Positions 9,181-17,626 of a stretch of DNA of 64,000 bases are shown here, in pieces. The stretch is taken from positions 1 to 64,000 of the forward strand of contig JAXJVH010000022.1 in the NCBI GenBank assembly GCA_036308645.1. The letters are read 5' to 3'. The stretch's first letter is position 1. Each line of letters starts with the position of its first letter. The notes below the pieces were generated by a model. That model ran no database searches and was not told where the DNA came from. It saw nothing but the letters and a program-made list of their open reading frames with translations. A program made the translations under genes and the position numbers. Source of the stretch: RUG11462 sp036308645. Lineage in GTDB: Bacteria; Bacillota; Clostridia; Oscillospirales; Acutalibacteraceae.

Positions 9181-9470
9181 TAATATTCCTTTGTCTTGTC
9201 ACAAAGGAATCAAAAGACATTCAAGGGGAAACCCCTTGAAAAACCCCGAAGCATTATGCCGCCAAACTGACAGAGAGCCAATGCTTTACTGCAAAGGGCA
9301 TAATGCTAAAAGGCTTATCTTTCTACACAAGCCTTTGTGTGGCAAAGCATTACGGCCTTTGTCTAAAGGCTTTAGGTAATCGTTCACTTTGAGCCGTAAT
9401 GCTTAAGGATACATAAGGAGGCTTCCTTATGTGCGTTTTGGTTACTTTGTCGCAAAACAAAGTAACAGGG
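9181..9470. repeat. Hairpin-rich non-coding spacer with six perfect inverted repeats
   Basis: I see no gene here. Six perfect stems follow one another: 9185-9194/9201-9210 (10 bp), 9220-9228/9232-9240 (9 bp), 9251-9260/9297-9306 (10 bp), 9347-9356/9393-9402 (10 bp), 9411-9419/9424-9432 (9 bp) and 9441-9449/9458-9466 (9 bp). Two of the stems use variants of the same sequence (GCATTATGCC and GCATTACGGC). It resembles a composite repeat element or a structured RNA. It is not a plain terminator, because T-runs are missing. Confidence 0.7.
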
Positions 9471-9492
9471 GAAAAGAATTTATTGTTTTCTC

Positions 9493-9580
9493 GGGCGACC
9501 GCAAGAGTCGCCCCTACGAATGTAAATGAGATATTTGGGATAATATAAGAAACGGGCGACCGCAAGGTTCGACCATACGA
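9493..9580. repeat. Two REP-like palindromes (GGGCGACCGC...GTCGCCC)
   Basis: Copy 1 is GGGCGAC (9493-9499) with GTCGCCC (9507-9513), followed by CTACGAATGTA. Copy 2 starts at 9554 with GGGCGACCGCAAGG and is partly degenerate, again followed by TACGAATGTA. Related palindromes stand at 2725-2745, 25123-25144, 25178-25210 and 53289-53310. The second copy runs directly into the transposase remnant. Confidence 0.8.
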
Positions 9581-9582
9581 AT

Positions 9583-9793
9583 GTAGATGAGGTTGTTGGC
9601 TGGTTTAAAAAAACGGTGACGAACGAATATATCAAAGGCGTAAAAAATAATATTTATTCGCCATTCAACAAAAAACTCTGGCAACGTTTTTTTTGAACAT
9701 ATTATCCGTAATGAACGAGAATTATATGAAATACGCAAATATATAGAAGAAAACCCGATTAAATGGGAAACGGACGATTATTATATAAATTAA
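9583..9793 (+). pseudogene. C-terminal remnant of a REP-associated tyrosine transposase (RAYT, IS200-like), frameshifted
   Basis: Translating from about 9583 gives DEVVGWFKKTVTNEYIKG followed by KLWQRFF, which is the RAYT C-terminal region. An 8-nt T run at 9687-9694 then breaks the frame. The shifted frame resumes with EHIIRNERELYEIRKYIEEN and PIKWETDDYYIN before TAA at 9793. The N-terminal HUH catalytic part is missing. The remnant abuts a REP-like palindrome, as expected for a RAYT whose substrates are such repeats. It is inactive. Confidence 0.75.
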
Positions 9794-9804
9794 GGACGTA
9801 ACTT

Positions 9805-10821
9805 ATGGAAACACAGATTTTATCTAAAAGTGAAAAAGATATTGCGGCTGCCGCTGAAATTATTAAAAACGGCGGTCTTGTGTGTATTCCGACCGAAACC
9901 GTTTACGGTCTTGGCGCAAACGCTTTTGACAAAAAGGCGGTGCTTAATGTATTTAAAGCAAAGGGCAGAGCGGCGGATAATCCGCTTATTGTTCATATAA
10001 CCGAGTTCTGCGAAATTTATCCGCTTGTAAAAGAAGTACCCGAAAAAGCAAGAATTTTGGCGGAGAAATTCTGGCCCGGACCGCTTACTATGATTTTTAA
10101 AAAATCCGACAAAATTCCGAGCGAGGTTACCTGCGGTATGGATACCGTGGCAATTCGTATGCCATCGCACCCGGTTGCAAGGGCGATTATAAAGGCGGCA
10201 GGCGTGCCGGTTGCGGCGCCGAGCGCTAACCGTTCGGGCGGTGTAAGTCCTGTTACCGCAGAGCATTGCATTTGTGATTTATCGGGCAGAGTTGACGCAA
10301 TTGTGGACGGAGGAACAAGCGAGGTAGGACTCGAATCCACCGTTATTTTAATGGTCGGCGAAACTCCGAGATTGCTTCGTCCCGGATTTGTCACCCCCGA
10401 ACAGATAGAAAAAGAAATCGGCGAAATAATTATTGATAAAGCAATTCTAAATCCGCTTGAAAAGGGCGCAAAGGTGTTGTCGCCCGGAATGAAGTATAAG
10501 CATTATTCGCCGAGCGCAAAGGTGATTATTATTGACGCCGATGATGAAGCGTATTACAGTTATGTAAACCAATTTGACGGTGAAAAGGTTTTCGCATTGT
10601 GTTATGATGAAGATACGGAGCATCTTGATAAACCGTATCTTACCTTTGGCGCGCATAATGATGAAAAAAGCGCCGCAAAAATGCTGTTTTACAATCTGCA
10701 TCAGTTTGATTTAAAGGGTGCAAAAACGGTGATTGCCCGTTTGCCTAAAACCGACGGTGTGGGACTTGCGGTAGTGAACCGTTTATTGCGTGCCGCAGGA
10801 TTTGAGGTAGTGAAACTGTAA
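9805..10821 (+). CDS. Threonylcarbamoyl-AMP synthase (Sua5/YwlC type)
   Basis: Makes L-threonylcarbamoyl-AMP from Thr, bicarbonate and ATP, the first step of the t6A37 modification of ANN-decoding tRNAs. The N-terminal YrdC/Sua5 domain (about 1-200) shows PTETVYGLGANA, KGRAADNPLIVHI and PSANRSGGVSP. After a linker, the C-terminal Sua5 domain (about 235-338) begins at LSPGMKYKHYSP, so this is the long Sua5 form and not short TsaC. AAGGACG lies before the ATG. Its TAA overlaps the next ATG by one base. Confidence 0.95.
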   Translation: METQILSKSEKDIAAAAEIIKNGGLVCIPTETVYGLGANAFDKKAVLNVFKAKGRAADNPLIVHITEFCEIYPLVKEVPEKARILAEKFWPGPLTMIFKKSDKIPSEVTCGMDTVAIRMPSHPVARAIIKAAGVPVAAPSANRSGGVSPVTAEHCICDLSGRVDAIVDGGTSEVGLESTVILMVGETPRLLRPGFVTPEQIEKEIGEIIIDKAILNPLEKGAKVLSPGMKYKHYSPSAKVIIIDADDEAYYSYVNQFDGEKVFALCYDEDTEHLDKPYLTFGAHNDEKSAAKMLFYNLHQFDLKGAKTVIARLPKTDGVGLAVVNRLLRAAGFEVVKL

Positions 10822-11516
10822 TGAAAATAGTAGTAATTAACGGGCAAAACCACAAAGGCAGTACCTGGAATATCGGAAATATGCTTATTGAAAAAATGTC
10901 TGTAGAAAAAGATATAAAAGAATTCTTTTTACCGAGAGATTTAAACCGTTTTTGTTTAGGCTGTTATGAATGTTTAACAAAGCGTGAAAATTGTCCGTAT
11001 TGGAACGAAAAGAAACTAATTGCGGACGCAATACTTACGGCAGACCTTATTGTTCTGACTACGCCGAATTATTGTATGATGCCGTCAGCGCCGATGAAAT
11101 CTTTTTTAGATTTGTTCTTTACTAATTGGTTGGCACATAAACCGTATAAAGAAATGTTTTCTAAACAGGCGGTCGTGATTTCAACCGCCTCAGGCGCAGG
11201 AGCGAAAAAAGCGAGCAAATTAGTAGCAAACAATCTGGTTAATTGGGGAATTCCGAGAGTGATTAAGTACGGAATCAATGTTAATGCGATGAATTGGGCA
11301 GGGGTGCCTGATAAGAAGAAAGCAAGAATTGAAAAAGATATGAAACGTATGGCTTCAAAATTGTCCGAAAATAAAAAGGTTAAGGTTGGTATTAAAACAC
11401 GTTTTATTTTTTGGTTGTACGGCGGAATGCAGAAAGCAAACTGGGGCGCTTCGCCGCAAGAAAAACAATACTGGACCGATATGGGTTGGCTTGACGGAAA
11501 GAAACCGTGGGAATAA
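10821..11516 (+). CDS. Flavodoxin-fold NAD(P)H-dependent oxidoreductase
   Basis: A 231-residue member of the NADPH-dependent FMN reductase/flavodoxin-like family. The N-terminal phosphate loop binding FMN is VINGQNHKGSTWNIG. A Cys-rich stretch, CLGCYECLTKRENCPYW at about residues 46-62, resembles iron-sulfur flavoproteins. TTPNYCMMPSAPMKSFLD is the usual second flavin-contact region. The ATG shares a base with the preceding TAA, so translation is coupled. The substrate is unknown. Confidence 0.85.
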   Translation: MKIVVINGQNHKGSTWNIGNMLIEKMSVEKDIKEFFLPRDLNRFCLGCYECLTKRENCPYWNEKKLIADAILTADLIVLTTPNYCMMPSAPMKSFLDLFFTNWLAHKPYKEMFSKQAVVISTASGAGAKKASKLVANNLVNWGIPRVIKYGINVNAMNWAGVPDKKKARIEKDMKRMASKLSENKKVKVGIKTRFIFWLYGGMQKANWGASPQEKQYWTDMGWLDGKKPWE

Positions 11517-11608
11517 ATATAATAATTGCAAGGAAACTTGATGCGTAAATATTTTTGATAAATTTTTATTAGCACAATAATTATAAAATGGGTTAGAGAT
11601 TAAATTTT

Positions 11609-12187
11609 ATGAAAATTATAGGTATAACAGGGGCGTCGGGCGCAGGTAAATCGACTTTTGTAAAGTTGTTGAATTTGCCTGTGGTTGACGCAGATAAAGC
11701 GGCTCGCGCAGTTACGAAAAAAGGGCATAAGTGCCTTGATGAATTAGCCGAAAAATTCGGCTCGGATATACTTTTGCCCGACGGCTCGCTTGAGCGAAAT
11801 GCGCTTGCAAAAAAAGCGTTTTCTAATAAGGAAAGCACCGAACTTTTAAACTCGGTCACACACCCGTATATCAAAAAAGTGATGGCGGACGAAATTGAAA
11901 CATACCGTAAAGCGAATGAAAAGGCGGTTATTCTTGACGCACCGCAACTCTTTGAGGCAGGGTGTGAAGAAATGTGCGATTTTGTTATCGGAGTGCTTGC
12001 TGATAAAGATATACGAAAAAAGCGTATTATGGCTCGTGACAATATTGATGAGCAACAAGCCGAAATTCGGTTAAATGCAGGAAAAAGCGACGAATTTTTC
12101 AAAGAACGCTGTGATAAAATCATTATAAACAACGGCGAAATTGATAAACTAAAAAGAGAAGCCGCCGGTATTTTAAATTTGATATAA
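11609..12187 (+). CDS. coaE: Dephospho-CoA kinase
   Basis: Phosphorylates the 3'-hydroxyl of dephospho-CoA, the last step in CoA synthesis. The 192 residues match the family. The P-loop is ITGASGAGKST at 5-15, followed by VVDADKAAR, the family's substrate motif. VTHPYIKKVM and the lid region KKRIMARD are also present. The ribosome site is weak (GGGTTAGAG), but the alignment of the P-loop to the N-terminus supports the ATG. The next two genes follow in the same direction after short gaps. Confidence 0.94.
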   Translation: MKIIGITGASGAGKSTFVKLLNLPVVDADKAARAVTKKGHKCLDELAEKFGSDILLPDGSLERNALAKKAFSNKESTELLNSVTHPYIKKVMADEIETYRKANEKAVILDAPQLFEAGCEEMCDFVIGVLADKDIRKKRIMARDNIDEQQAEIRLNAGKSDEFFKERCDKIIINNGEIDKLKREAAGILNLI

Positions 12188-12225
12188 AACTATGATGACA
12201 AACAGTTGAGTTTTAAGGAGTTATT

Positions 12226-12786
12226 TTGAAACATTTTTTTAAATTTATTTTGTGGATAATTATAATCTGCGTTTTGATTTACGGCGGTATGACCGCATAT
12301 CAAAAAGTGCAGCGGTATATTTATCCTACCGATTACAAAGAGTTGGTTGAAAAATACAGTAATGAATACGAACTTGATAAATCGCTTGTTTTTGCGGTTA
12401 TAAAGTGCGAAAGCAATTTTGACCCGAACGCCGTTTCGAGTATCGGCGCCAAAGGTCTTATGCAACTTACCGATGAAACTTATGAATGGGTGTGCTCACG
12501 TTACGACGAGAAAGACGACGACAGTAACAATTTGTTCTATGCAGAGAAAAATATCGAAGCGGGTTGCAGATTGTTAAAACTGCTCGAAAAAGATTTTACT
12601 TCGCTTGAAACAAGAATTTGCGCTTATCATGCAGGTAGAAATATTACGCTTAAATGGCTTGAAAATTCCGAATATTCGTCCGACGGTAAGACGCTTATAG
12701 AAATTCCGTATTCCGACACCTCGTCTTATGTTGACAGGGTGGTTAGAACAATAGAAAAATATCAAAAAATTTATGAAATACAGTAA
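12226..12786 (+). CDS. Membrane-anchored lytic transglycosylase (SLT domain)
   Basis: A 186-residue protein that would cleave the glycan strands of peptidoglycan. An N-terminal hydrophobic helix (about 4-24) acts as a signal anchor. The SLT domain follows with the catalytic Glu62 in VFAVIKCESNFDP, then GAKGLMQL and the AYHAGR motif near 130. TTG is the start, with AAGGAG 7 nt upstream. The M18 aminopeptidase gene begins 15 nt after the stop. Confidence 0.92.
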   Translation: MKHFFKFILWIIIICVLIYGGMTAYQKVQRYIYPTDYKELVEKYSNEYELDKSLVFAVIKCESNFDPNAVSSIGAKGLMQLTDETYEWVCSRYDEKDDDSNNLFYAEKNIEAGCRLLKLLEKDFTSLETRICAYHAGRNITLKWLENSEYSSDGKTLIEIPYSDTSSYVDRVVRTIEKYQKIYEIQ

Positions 12787-12801
12787 AGGAGATTTTTTAA
12801 A

Positions 12802-14199
12802 ATGGAAGAAAAAACAATGGCACAAGAACTCAAAGAAAAACTGTTTTTAGACGAGAGAAACGGTTATTTCAAAATTGACGAGCAGACAGAGACTGACATC
12901 AATAATTTTGCCGAAGGCTATAAAACTTTTTTAACCGCTTCCAAAACCGAAAGACTTTGCGTTAAAAATGCAATTTTATTGGCTGAAGAAAAAGGATTTT
13001 CCGAATTCGAGCCCGATAAAAAGTATGCGCCCGGCGACAAGGTTTATATGAATCAGCGTGAAAAAGCGCTTATTCTCTCGGTTATCGGTAAGCACCCTGT
13101 AGCAGACGGCGTGAGAATCGTTGCGGCTCATATTGATTCGCCGAGAATCGACCTTAAAGCGAATCCGCTTTTCGAGGCTGATGAATTAGGCTACTTTAAA
13201 ACTCACTATTACGGCGGTATTAAGAAATATCAATGGACTGCTATGCCGCTTTGCCTTTACGGTGTGGTTATTAATTCAAAAGGTGAAAAAATCGAGATTT
13301 CTCTCGGCGAAAAAGCAGACGAGCCTAAATTTGTCATTACCGATTTGTTGCCGCATTTGGGCGCAGAACAGGGCAAACGTCCGCTTTCCGACGGCATAAA
13401 AGGCGAGGAACTCAATATTCTTATCGGTTCACGTCCGTTTAAAGACGATAAGGCAAGCGAGGCAGTTAAACTGAACCTTATGAAACTTATTAATGAAAAA
13501 TACGGCATTAAAGAGGACGATTTCAGAGCCGCCGAACTCGAATTTGTTCCTGCTTTTGACGCTTGCGATATCGGTTTTGACCGTTCGCTTGTCGGCGGAT
13601 ACGGTCACGATGACAGAGTTTGCGCTTATCCTGCTTTGCAAGCAACTCTTGACAGCGAAAATCCTGAATTTACAACCGTTACCGTTTTAGCCGACAAAGA
13701 GGAGATAGGTTCGGACGGAAATACAGGTTTGCTTTGTGATTATCTTCGTAATTTCGTTACCGATTTGGCGCTTGCAGAGGGCGTTCAGGGTTACAGAGTT
13801 CTTCGCAATTCAAAATGTCTTTCGGCTGACGTTAATGCGGCTCACGACCCGACTTTTTCAGATGTTTCCGAACGCAGAAATATGTCGTTTATCAACAAGG
13901 GCGTTGTTATTACAAAATATACAGGCTCAAGAGGTAAAAGCGGTACTTCCGACGCTTCTGCCGAGTATATGGGCTTTGTTTCAAAAATGCTTAACGACAA
14001 CGGCGTTGTATGGCAGACGGGCGAACTTGGTAAAGTAGACGCAGGCGGCGGCGGAACTGTTGCAAAATACATTGCAAATATGGACGTTGAAACAGTCGAC
14101 CTCGGCGTTCCGGTGCTTTCAATGCACTCGCCTTTTGAGGTTATTTCAAAACTCGATTTGTTTATGGCTTACAAGGCGTTTATGGCATTTTATAAATAA
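12802..14199 (+). CDS. M18 family aminopeptidase
   Basis: A cytoplasmic dizinc aminopeptidase, 465 residues. Metal and catalytic motifs are AAHIDSPRIDLK (His110), GGYGHDDRVCAYPAL, DKEEIGSDGNTG and the C-terminal VPVLSMHSPFE. The long form with AEMGF-type insertions is typical of clostridial ApeA-like enzymes acting on acidic or neutral N-termini. AAAGGAG lies 10 nt before ATG. The preceding transglycosylase gene is only 15 nt away. Confidence 0.94.
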   Translation: MEEKTMAQELKEKLFLDERNGYFKIDEQTETDINNFAEGYKTFLTASKTERLCVKNAILLAEEKGFSEFEPDKKYAPGDKVYMNQREKALILSVIGKHPVADGVRIVAAHIDSPRIDLKANPLFEADELGYFKTHYYGGIKKYQWTAMPLCLYGVVINSKGEKIEISLGEKADEPKFVITDLLPHLGAEQGKRPLSDGIKGEELNILIGSRPFKDDKASEAVKLNLMKLINEKYGIKEDDFRAAELEFVPAFDACDIGFDRSLVGGYGHDDRVCAYPALQATLDSENPEFTTVTVLADKEEIGSDGNTGLLCDYLRNFVTDLALAEGVQGYRVLRNSKCLSADVNAAHDPTFSDVSERRNMSFINKGVVITKYTGSRGKSGTSDASAEYMGFVSKMLNDNGVVWQTGELGKVDAGGGGTVAKYIANMDVETVDLGVPVLSMHSPFEVISKLDLFMAYKAFMAFYK

Positions 14200-14242
14200 A
14201 ATATAAATAGTAATTATTAAATTTTGATTTCTCATAATTCTT

Positions 14243-14301
14243 GTCCTTTTAGCATATATTTAATTAACCGTTAATTAAAATGATAAAAATGCTAAAAGGA
14301 C
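14243..14301 (+). promoter_or_regulatory. Hairpin that buries the ribosome-binding site of the DUF4830 gene
   Basis: GTCCTTTTAGCAT (14243-14255) is perfectly complementary to ATGCTAAAAGGAC (14289-14301). The second arm contains the ribosome site AAAAGGA used by the ATG at 14310. A nested inverted repeat, TAATTAA-CCG-TTAATTA (14261-14277), sits in the loop. There is no T-run, so it is not an intrinsic terminator. A translational switch is inferred. Confidence 0.6.
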
Positions 14302-14309
14302 TTGATTTT

Positions 14310-14771
14310 ATGATAAGTTTTACCGCAAAAATCACAAAGGCGAGGTTTTTTACCGCAATTGCCGTTATACTTATTCCTCTGCTTATTTTTTCTGCGGTTT
14401 ATATTTCCCGTGCTGCCGAAAACAAAAAACAAGTCGTATTGGCGGGGGCTACCGCCGAACAGCGGGCGGCTTTTTTAAAGCAATACGGCTGGGAGATCGA
14501 TTCTTCCGATGAAACTGTAAAGGATACCGTTATTCCGAGCGTTTTTGACAATGTTTATGACGCATACAACAGTATTCAGGTTTCTCAAGGGTTTGACCTT
14601 TCGGAATATAAAGGCAAGGCGGTTAAACTTTACAATATAAAGGTAAACAATTATCCGAAAAATTCGGAGTATGTTTACGCTACGCTTATTGTGCTTGACG
14701 GCGTTGTAATAGGCGGCGATATTCATTCCACCGAGTTAAACGGATTTATGCATGGATTTGAATTAGATTGA
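14310..14771 (+). CDS. DUF4830 domain protein, membrane-anchored
   Basis: A 153-residue protein with a hydrophobic segment at about 14-33 that acts as a signal anchor. The rest carries the DUF4830 pattern: QYGWEI, IPSVFDNVYDAYN, QGFDLSEYKGK, NYPKNSEYV and GGDIHST-LNGFMHGFE. The function is unknown. The start is placed at ATG 14310, 9 nt after AAGGA. An upstream ATG at 14280 lies inside the hairpin loop and has no ribosome site. Confidence 0.8.
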   Translation: MISFTAKITKARFFTAIAVILIPLLIFSAVYISRAAENKKQVVLAGATAEQRAAFLKQYGWEIDSSDETVKDTVIPSVFDNVYDAYNSIQVSQGFDLSEYKGKAVKLYNIKVNNYPKNSEYVYATLIVLDGVVIGGDIHSTELNGFMHGFELD

Positions 14772-14796
14772 TTTTTTCAAAAAGAGAGAAAACAAA

Positions 14797-15501
14797 ATGG
14801 AAAGACTGGATAAAACTATTTCAACTGTGATGAATTTGACCAGAAGCGAAGCGCGCAGATTAATAAAAATCGGCAAGGTTTTTGTAGACGGTGAAAGGGC
14901 AAAAGCCTTTGATACAAAGGTAAATGAGTTTAGCGACATAACGGTAAACGGCGAGAAAATTACTTTTGAGAAAAATGTTTATATTATGATGAATAAGGCA
15001 AAAGGCGTGGTTTGCGACGATAAGGGTAAATTTCCGTACGCAGTCGATGTTTTGCCGGAAGAGTTGAAAAGAAAAGACTTGTTTTGCGTAGGCAGGCTTG
15101 ATAAAGATACCACAGGATTGCTGATAATTACAAACGACGGCGATTTTTCACACAAGGTTATTTCTCCTAAAAATCATATTGAAAAATGCTACAAAGCGAC
15201 GCTTTCAAATCCGATTACAGACGCTGATACAGAAAAAGCAAAAAGCGGTATGACGCTCTCAGACGGTACTGTTTTAATGAGCGCCGATATTAAGATTTTG
15301 ACTGCTGACCGTAAAACCGTGAATTTTATTATTAAAGAGGGCAAATATCATCAGATAAAACGTATGGCGGGTGCGCTTGACAATAAAATAACGGATTTGC
15401 ACCGAGAGAGTATAGGCGGACTTGCACTTTTTGACAGTCTTGAAAACGGGCAGTCAACGAGAATTTCGCTTGAAACTGCTTTAAAAGTATTTGATAAGTA
15501 A
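14797..15501 (+). CDS. rsuA: 16S rRNA pseudouridine synthase, RsuA family
   Basis: Isomerises a uridine in 16S rRNA, most likely U516. An N-terminal S4 RNA-binding domain (about 1-55, SEARRLIKIGKVFVDG) precedes the catalytic domain with GRLDKDTTGLLIITNDGDF, in which the Asp is the nucleophile. The C-terminal motif is EGKYHQIKRM. The 234 residues fit RsuA. The sequence cannot fully separate RsuA from RluB/E/F relatives, but the short form favours RsuA. Confidence 0.9.
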   Translation: MERLDKTISTVMNLTRSEARRLIKIGKVFVDGERAKAFDTKVNEFSDITVNGEKITFEKNVYIMMNKAKGVVCDDKGKFPYAVDVLPEELKRKDLFCVGRLDKDTTGLLIITNDGDFSHKVISPKNHIEKCYKATLSNPITDADTEKAKSGMTLSDGTVLMSADIKILTADRKTVNFIIKEGKYHQIKRMAGALDNKITDLHRESIGGLALFDSLENGQSTRISLETALKVFDK

Positions 15502-15634
15502 GCGCCGTTGCGTTCAATTTTTATTAATACTTTTTTAACATTTTGACGAGAAAAACGGCGAAATATCACATTTTTGCAAAAATTATTGTTAATTTTGCAT
15601 AATAATGTTTGCGCTTTTTTGGCATATTAAATTG

Positions 15635-15663
15635 TTGCAATTTTTTGATATGTATGGTATTAT
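15635..15663 (+). promoter_or_regulatory. Promoter for the ABC ATPase gene
   Basis: TTGCAA (15635-15640), a 17-nt spacer and TATTAT (15658-15663), 52 nt before the ATG. The leader contains a small GGGC-GACAA-GCCC hairpin. Confidence 0.65.
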
Positions 15664-15715
15664 ATTCTATGACAAACAGGGCGACAAGCCCTATTTTATA
15701 TTAGGAGGAAACAAA

Positions 15716-16858
15716 ATGGCAGGCTTATCCTTAAAAGGCATTTATAAAAAGTATCAGGGCGGCGTTATTGCGGTTTCTGACTTTAACCTTGAAATTAAAG
15801 ATAAGGAATTCATTGTATTAGTAGGTCCTTCAGGCTGCGGTAAATCTACAACTCTTCGTATGATTGCAGGTCTTGAAGAAATTTCAGAAGGTGAACTTTA
15901 CATAGGCGACCGTCTTGTAAACGACGTTGCGCCGAAAGACAGAGATATAGCAATGGTTTTCCAGAACTACGCTCTTTATCCTCACATGTCTGTATTTGAA
16001 AATATGGCATTCGGTCTTAAACTTCGTAAAACACCTCGTGATGAAATTAAACGCCGTGTAGATGAAGCAGCAAGAATTCTTGATATCGCTCACTTGTTAG
16101 ACAGAAAGCCGAAGGCTCTTTCAGGCGGTCAGCGTCAGCGTGTTGCGCTCGGACGTGCGCTTGTTCGTGAACCTCAGGTATTCTTACTTGACGAGCCTCT
16201 TTCAAACCTTGACGCTAAACTTCGTGCACAGATGAGAACCGAGCTTACAAAACTTCATCAAAGACTCGGTACTACATTTATCTATGTAACTCATGACCAG
16301 ACAGAGGCTATGACAATGGCCGACAGAATCGTTGTTATGAAAGACGGTCTTATTCAGCAGGTTGATACTCCTCAGCATCTTTATGATATTCCTTGCAATA
16401 CTTTCGTTGCAGGATTTATCGGTTCACCTCAGATGAACTTTGTTGATTCCGTTCTCCGTAAAGAGGGCAATGATTTCTTTGTAGAATTCGGTTCAGAAGA
16501 TACAAAGCGCCGTCTTGGTGTTAAGTTCAAAATTAAACTTCCTGCATATAAAAACGATAAAGGTCAACTTGAAAACTATGTTGACAAGGAAGTTATTATG
16601 GGTATCCGTCCTGAGCATATTCATGACGAGCCGAAACTCTTAAAAGAGTTCCCTGACGGTATTGTTCAGGCAAATGTTGAAGTTACCGAACTTATGGGTG
16701 CTGAAACATATCTTTATGTTGACTGTGAAACTCATCATCTTATCGCAAGAGTTGCTCCTACAACAACCGCTAAAATGGGCGAAGAAATTGACATTACTTT
16801 CGAGCCTGATAAGATTCATCTTTTCGATAAAGATACTGAAACAGCAATTTGCCATTAA
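15716..16858 (+). CDS. Sugar ABC transporter ATP-binding protein (UgpC/MsmX type)
   Basis: A 380-residue ATPase that powers carbohydrate importers at the inner face of the membrane. Walker A is GPSGCGKST at 37-45, the signature LSGGQ at 135-139 and Walker B FLLDE at 156-160. An OB-type regulatory domain (TOBE, about 240-380) follows, with MGIRPEHI, as in MalK, UgpC and MsmX. The start at 15716 has AGGAGG 6-7 nt upstream; the longer reading frame from 15605 has none. No permease genes are adjacent. MsmX-like ATPases are known to serve several importers, which fits this isolation. Codon use (CGT, CTT, TCT rich) suggests high expression. Confidence 0.95.
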   Translation: MAGLSLKGIYKKYQGGVIAVSDFNLEIKDKEFIVLVGPSGCGKSTTLRMIAGLEEISEGELYIGDRLVNDVAPKDRDIAMVFQNYALYPHMSVFENMAFGLKLRKTPRDEIKRRVDEAARILDIAHLLDRKPKALSGGQRQRVALGRALVREPQVFLLDEPLSNLDAKLRAQMRTELTKLHQRLGTTFIYVTHDQTEAMTMADRIVVMKDGLIQQVDTPQHLYDIPCNTFVAGFIGSPQMNFVDSVLRKEGNDFFVEFGSEDTKRRLGVKFKIKLPAYKNDKGQLENYVDKEVIMGIRPEHIHDEPKLLKEFPDGIVQANVEVTELMGAETYLYVDCETHHLIARVAPTTTAKMGEEIDITFEPDKIHLFDKDTETAICH

Positions 16859-16871
16859 TTTTCAGAAAATT

Positions 16872-16903
16872 AACCGCTTACCTTTCGGTAGGCGGTTTTT
16901 GTT
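16872..16903 (+). terminator. Terminator after the ABC ATPase gene
   Basis: Stem AACCGCTTACC / GGTAGGCGGTT (one G-T pair) with loop TTTC, then a T-rich tail, 14 nt after the stop. Confidence 0.85.
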
Positions 16904-17261
16904 TTGAAAACAAAGTTTTAACACTTACGGCTATAAGCAGTACGCCGAAAGCCTTTGATAAAAGCGAAGTTTTGATTACAGAGGTTAAAAACACGCCGAG
17001 CGCACTGCCGAAAAGTCCGGGGATAGCAAGAAAAATCGCTTTTTTTATATCAATTTGCTTTTGTTTTAAATAGATTATTACCGAAATAAGAGCGATAGGA
17101 ATGAAAAATATCAAATTTATCACCGAGGCGCTTTGGCGTGAAAAATTCATAAAAAACGTCAGAAAAACTATTAAAACTCCACCGCCGCCGACTCCGAGAC
17201 TGCCAATAATTCCACTTAAAAAACCACCGAATATTAGAATTAAAAAATCCAATGCTTTCAC
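16878..17261 (-). CDS. TauE/SafE (TSUP) half-transporter, second gene of pair
   Basis: A 127-residue polytopic membrane protein with four hydrophobic segments. GGFLSGIIGSLGVGGGGVLIVFL near the N-terminus is the TSUP glycine-rich repeat motif. Complete TSUP proteins (about 250 residues) contain two such halves in one chain; this gene encodes only one. It overlaps the upstream half-gene by 4 nt (GTGA) and the two products probably dimerise. TSUP proteins export sulfite, sulfonates or other anions; the substrate is unknown. The GTG start at 17261 is chosen for the overlap; TTG at 17252 is also possible. Its 3' end overlaps the terminator of the convergent ABC gene. Confidence 0.82.
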   Translation of the reverse strand: MKALDFLILIFGGFLSGIIGSLGVGGGGVLIVFLTFFMNFSRQSASVINLIFFIPIALISVIIYLKQKQIDIKKAIFLAIPGLFGSALGVFLTSVIKTSLLSKAFGVLLIAVSVKTLFSKQKPPTER

Positions 17262-17626
17262 CCTTTAAAAAACATTCGTACACCTGCGTAAATCATAAAT
17301 CCGCAGAAAATCTTTTTTAGTAATTCGCAGGACATTTTTTTCATAAGAAACGTGCCTAAAAACGTTCCTAAAATTCCGAAAGGAATTAAAATGAGCGTTG
17401 TTTTGAAATCTATATCGGTTTTAAAAGAATACATTATTGCCGAAAGCACGCAAAGCGGTAAAATAATCGCAATCGAAGTTGTTTGCGCTTGTCTTTGGTC
17501 AAGACCGTTGTGTTTTAGCACTTCCACCGCCGCAATGCCGCCGCCTGCTCCGAAAAGCCCGTTTATTATTCCGATAATTACGCCAAAAGCAGTAAATTTT
17601 ACACCGTTTTTCAAATGATTTTTCAA
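17258..17626 (-). CDS. TauE/SafE (TSUP) half-transporter, first gene of pair
   Basis: About 122 residues with the other TSUP half: GVIIGIINGLFGAGGGIAAVEVL, then three further hydrophobic segments ending in GVRMFFKG. The start is put at TTG 17626 because AAAAGGA lies 11 nt upstream and the encoded N-terminus then matches the usual few residues before the first TSUP motif. The frame stays open to another TTG at 17704, which has no ribosome site, so a 148-residue version cannot be excluded. It is coupled to the second half-gene by a 4-nt overlap. Confidence 0.78.
   Translation of the reverse strand: MKNHLKNGVKFTAFGVIIGIINGLFGAGGGIAAVEVLKHNGLDQRQAQTTSIAIILPLCVLSAIMYSFKTDIDFKTTLILIPFGILGTFLGTFLMKKMSCELLKKIFCGFMIYAGVRMFFKG

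Noticed and set aside
11069..12132. Two antisense open frames over the flavin reductase and coaE genes
   Set aside because: Both sit opposite genes with clear motifs and have no ribosome site or plausible protein features.
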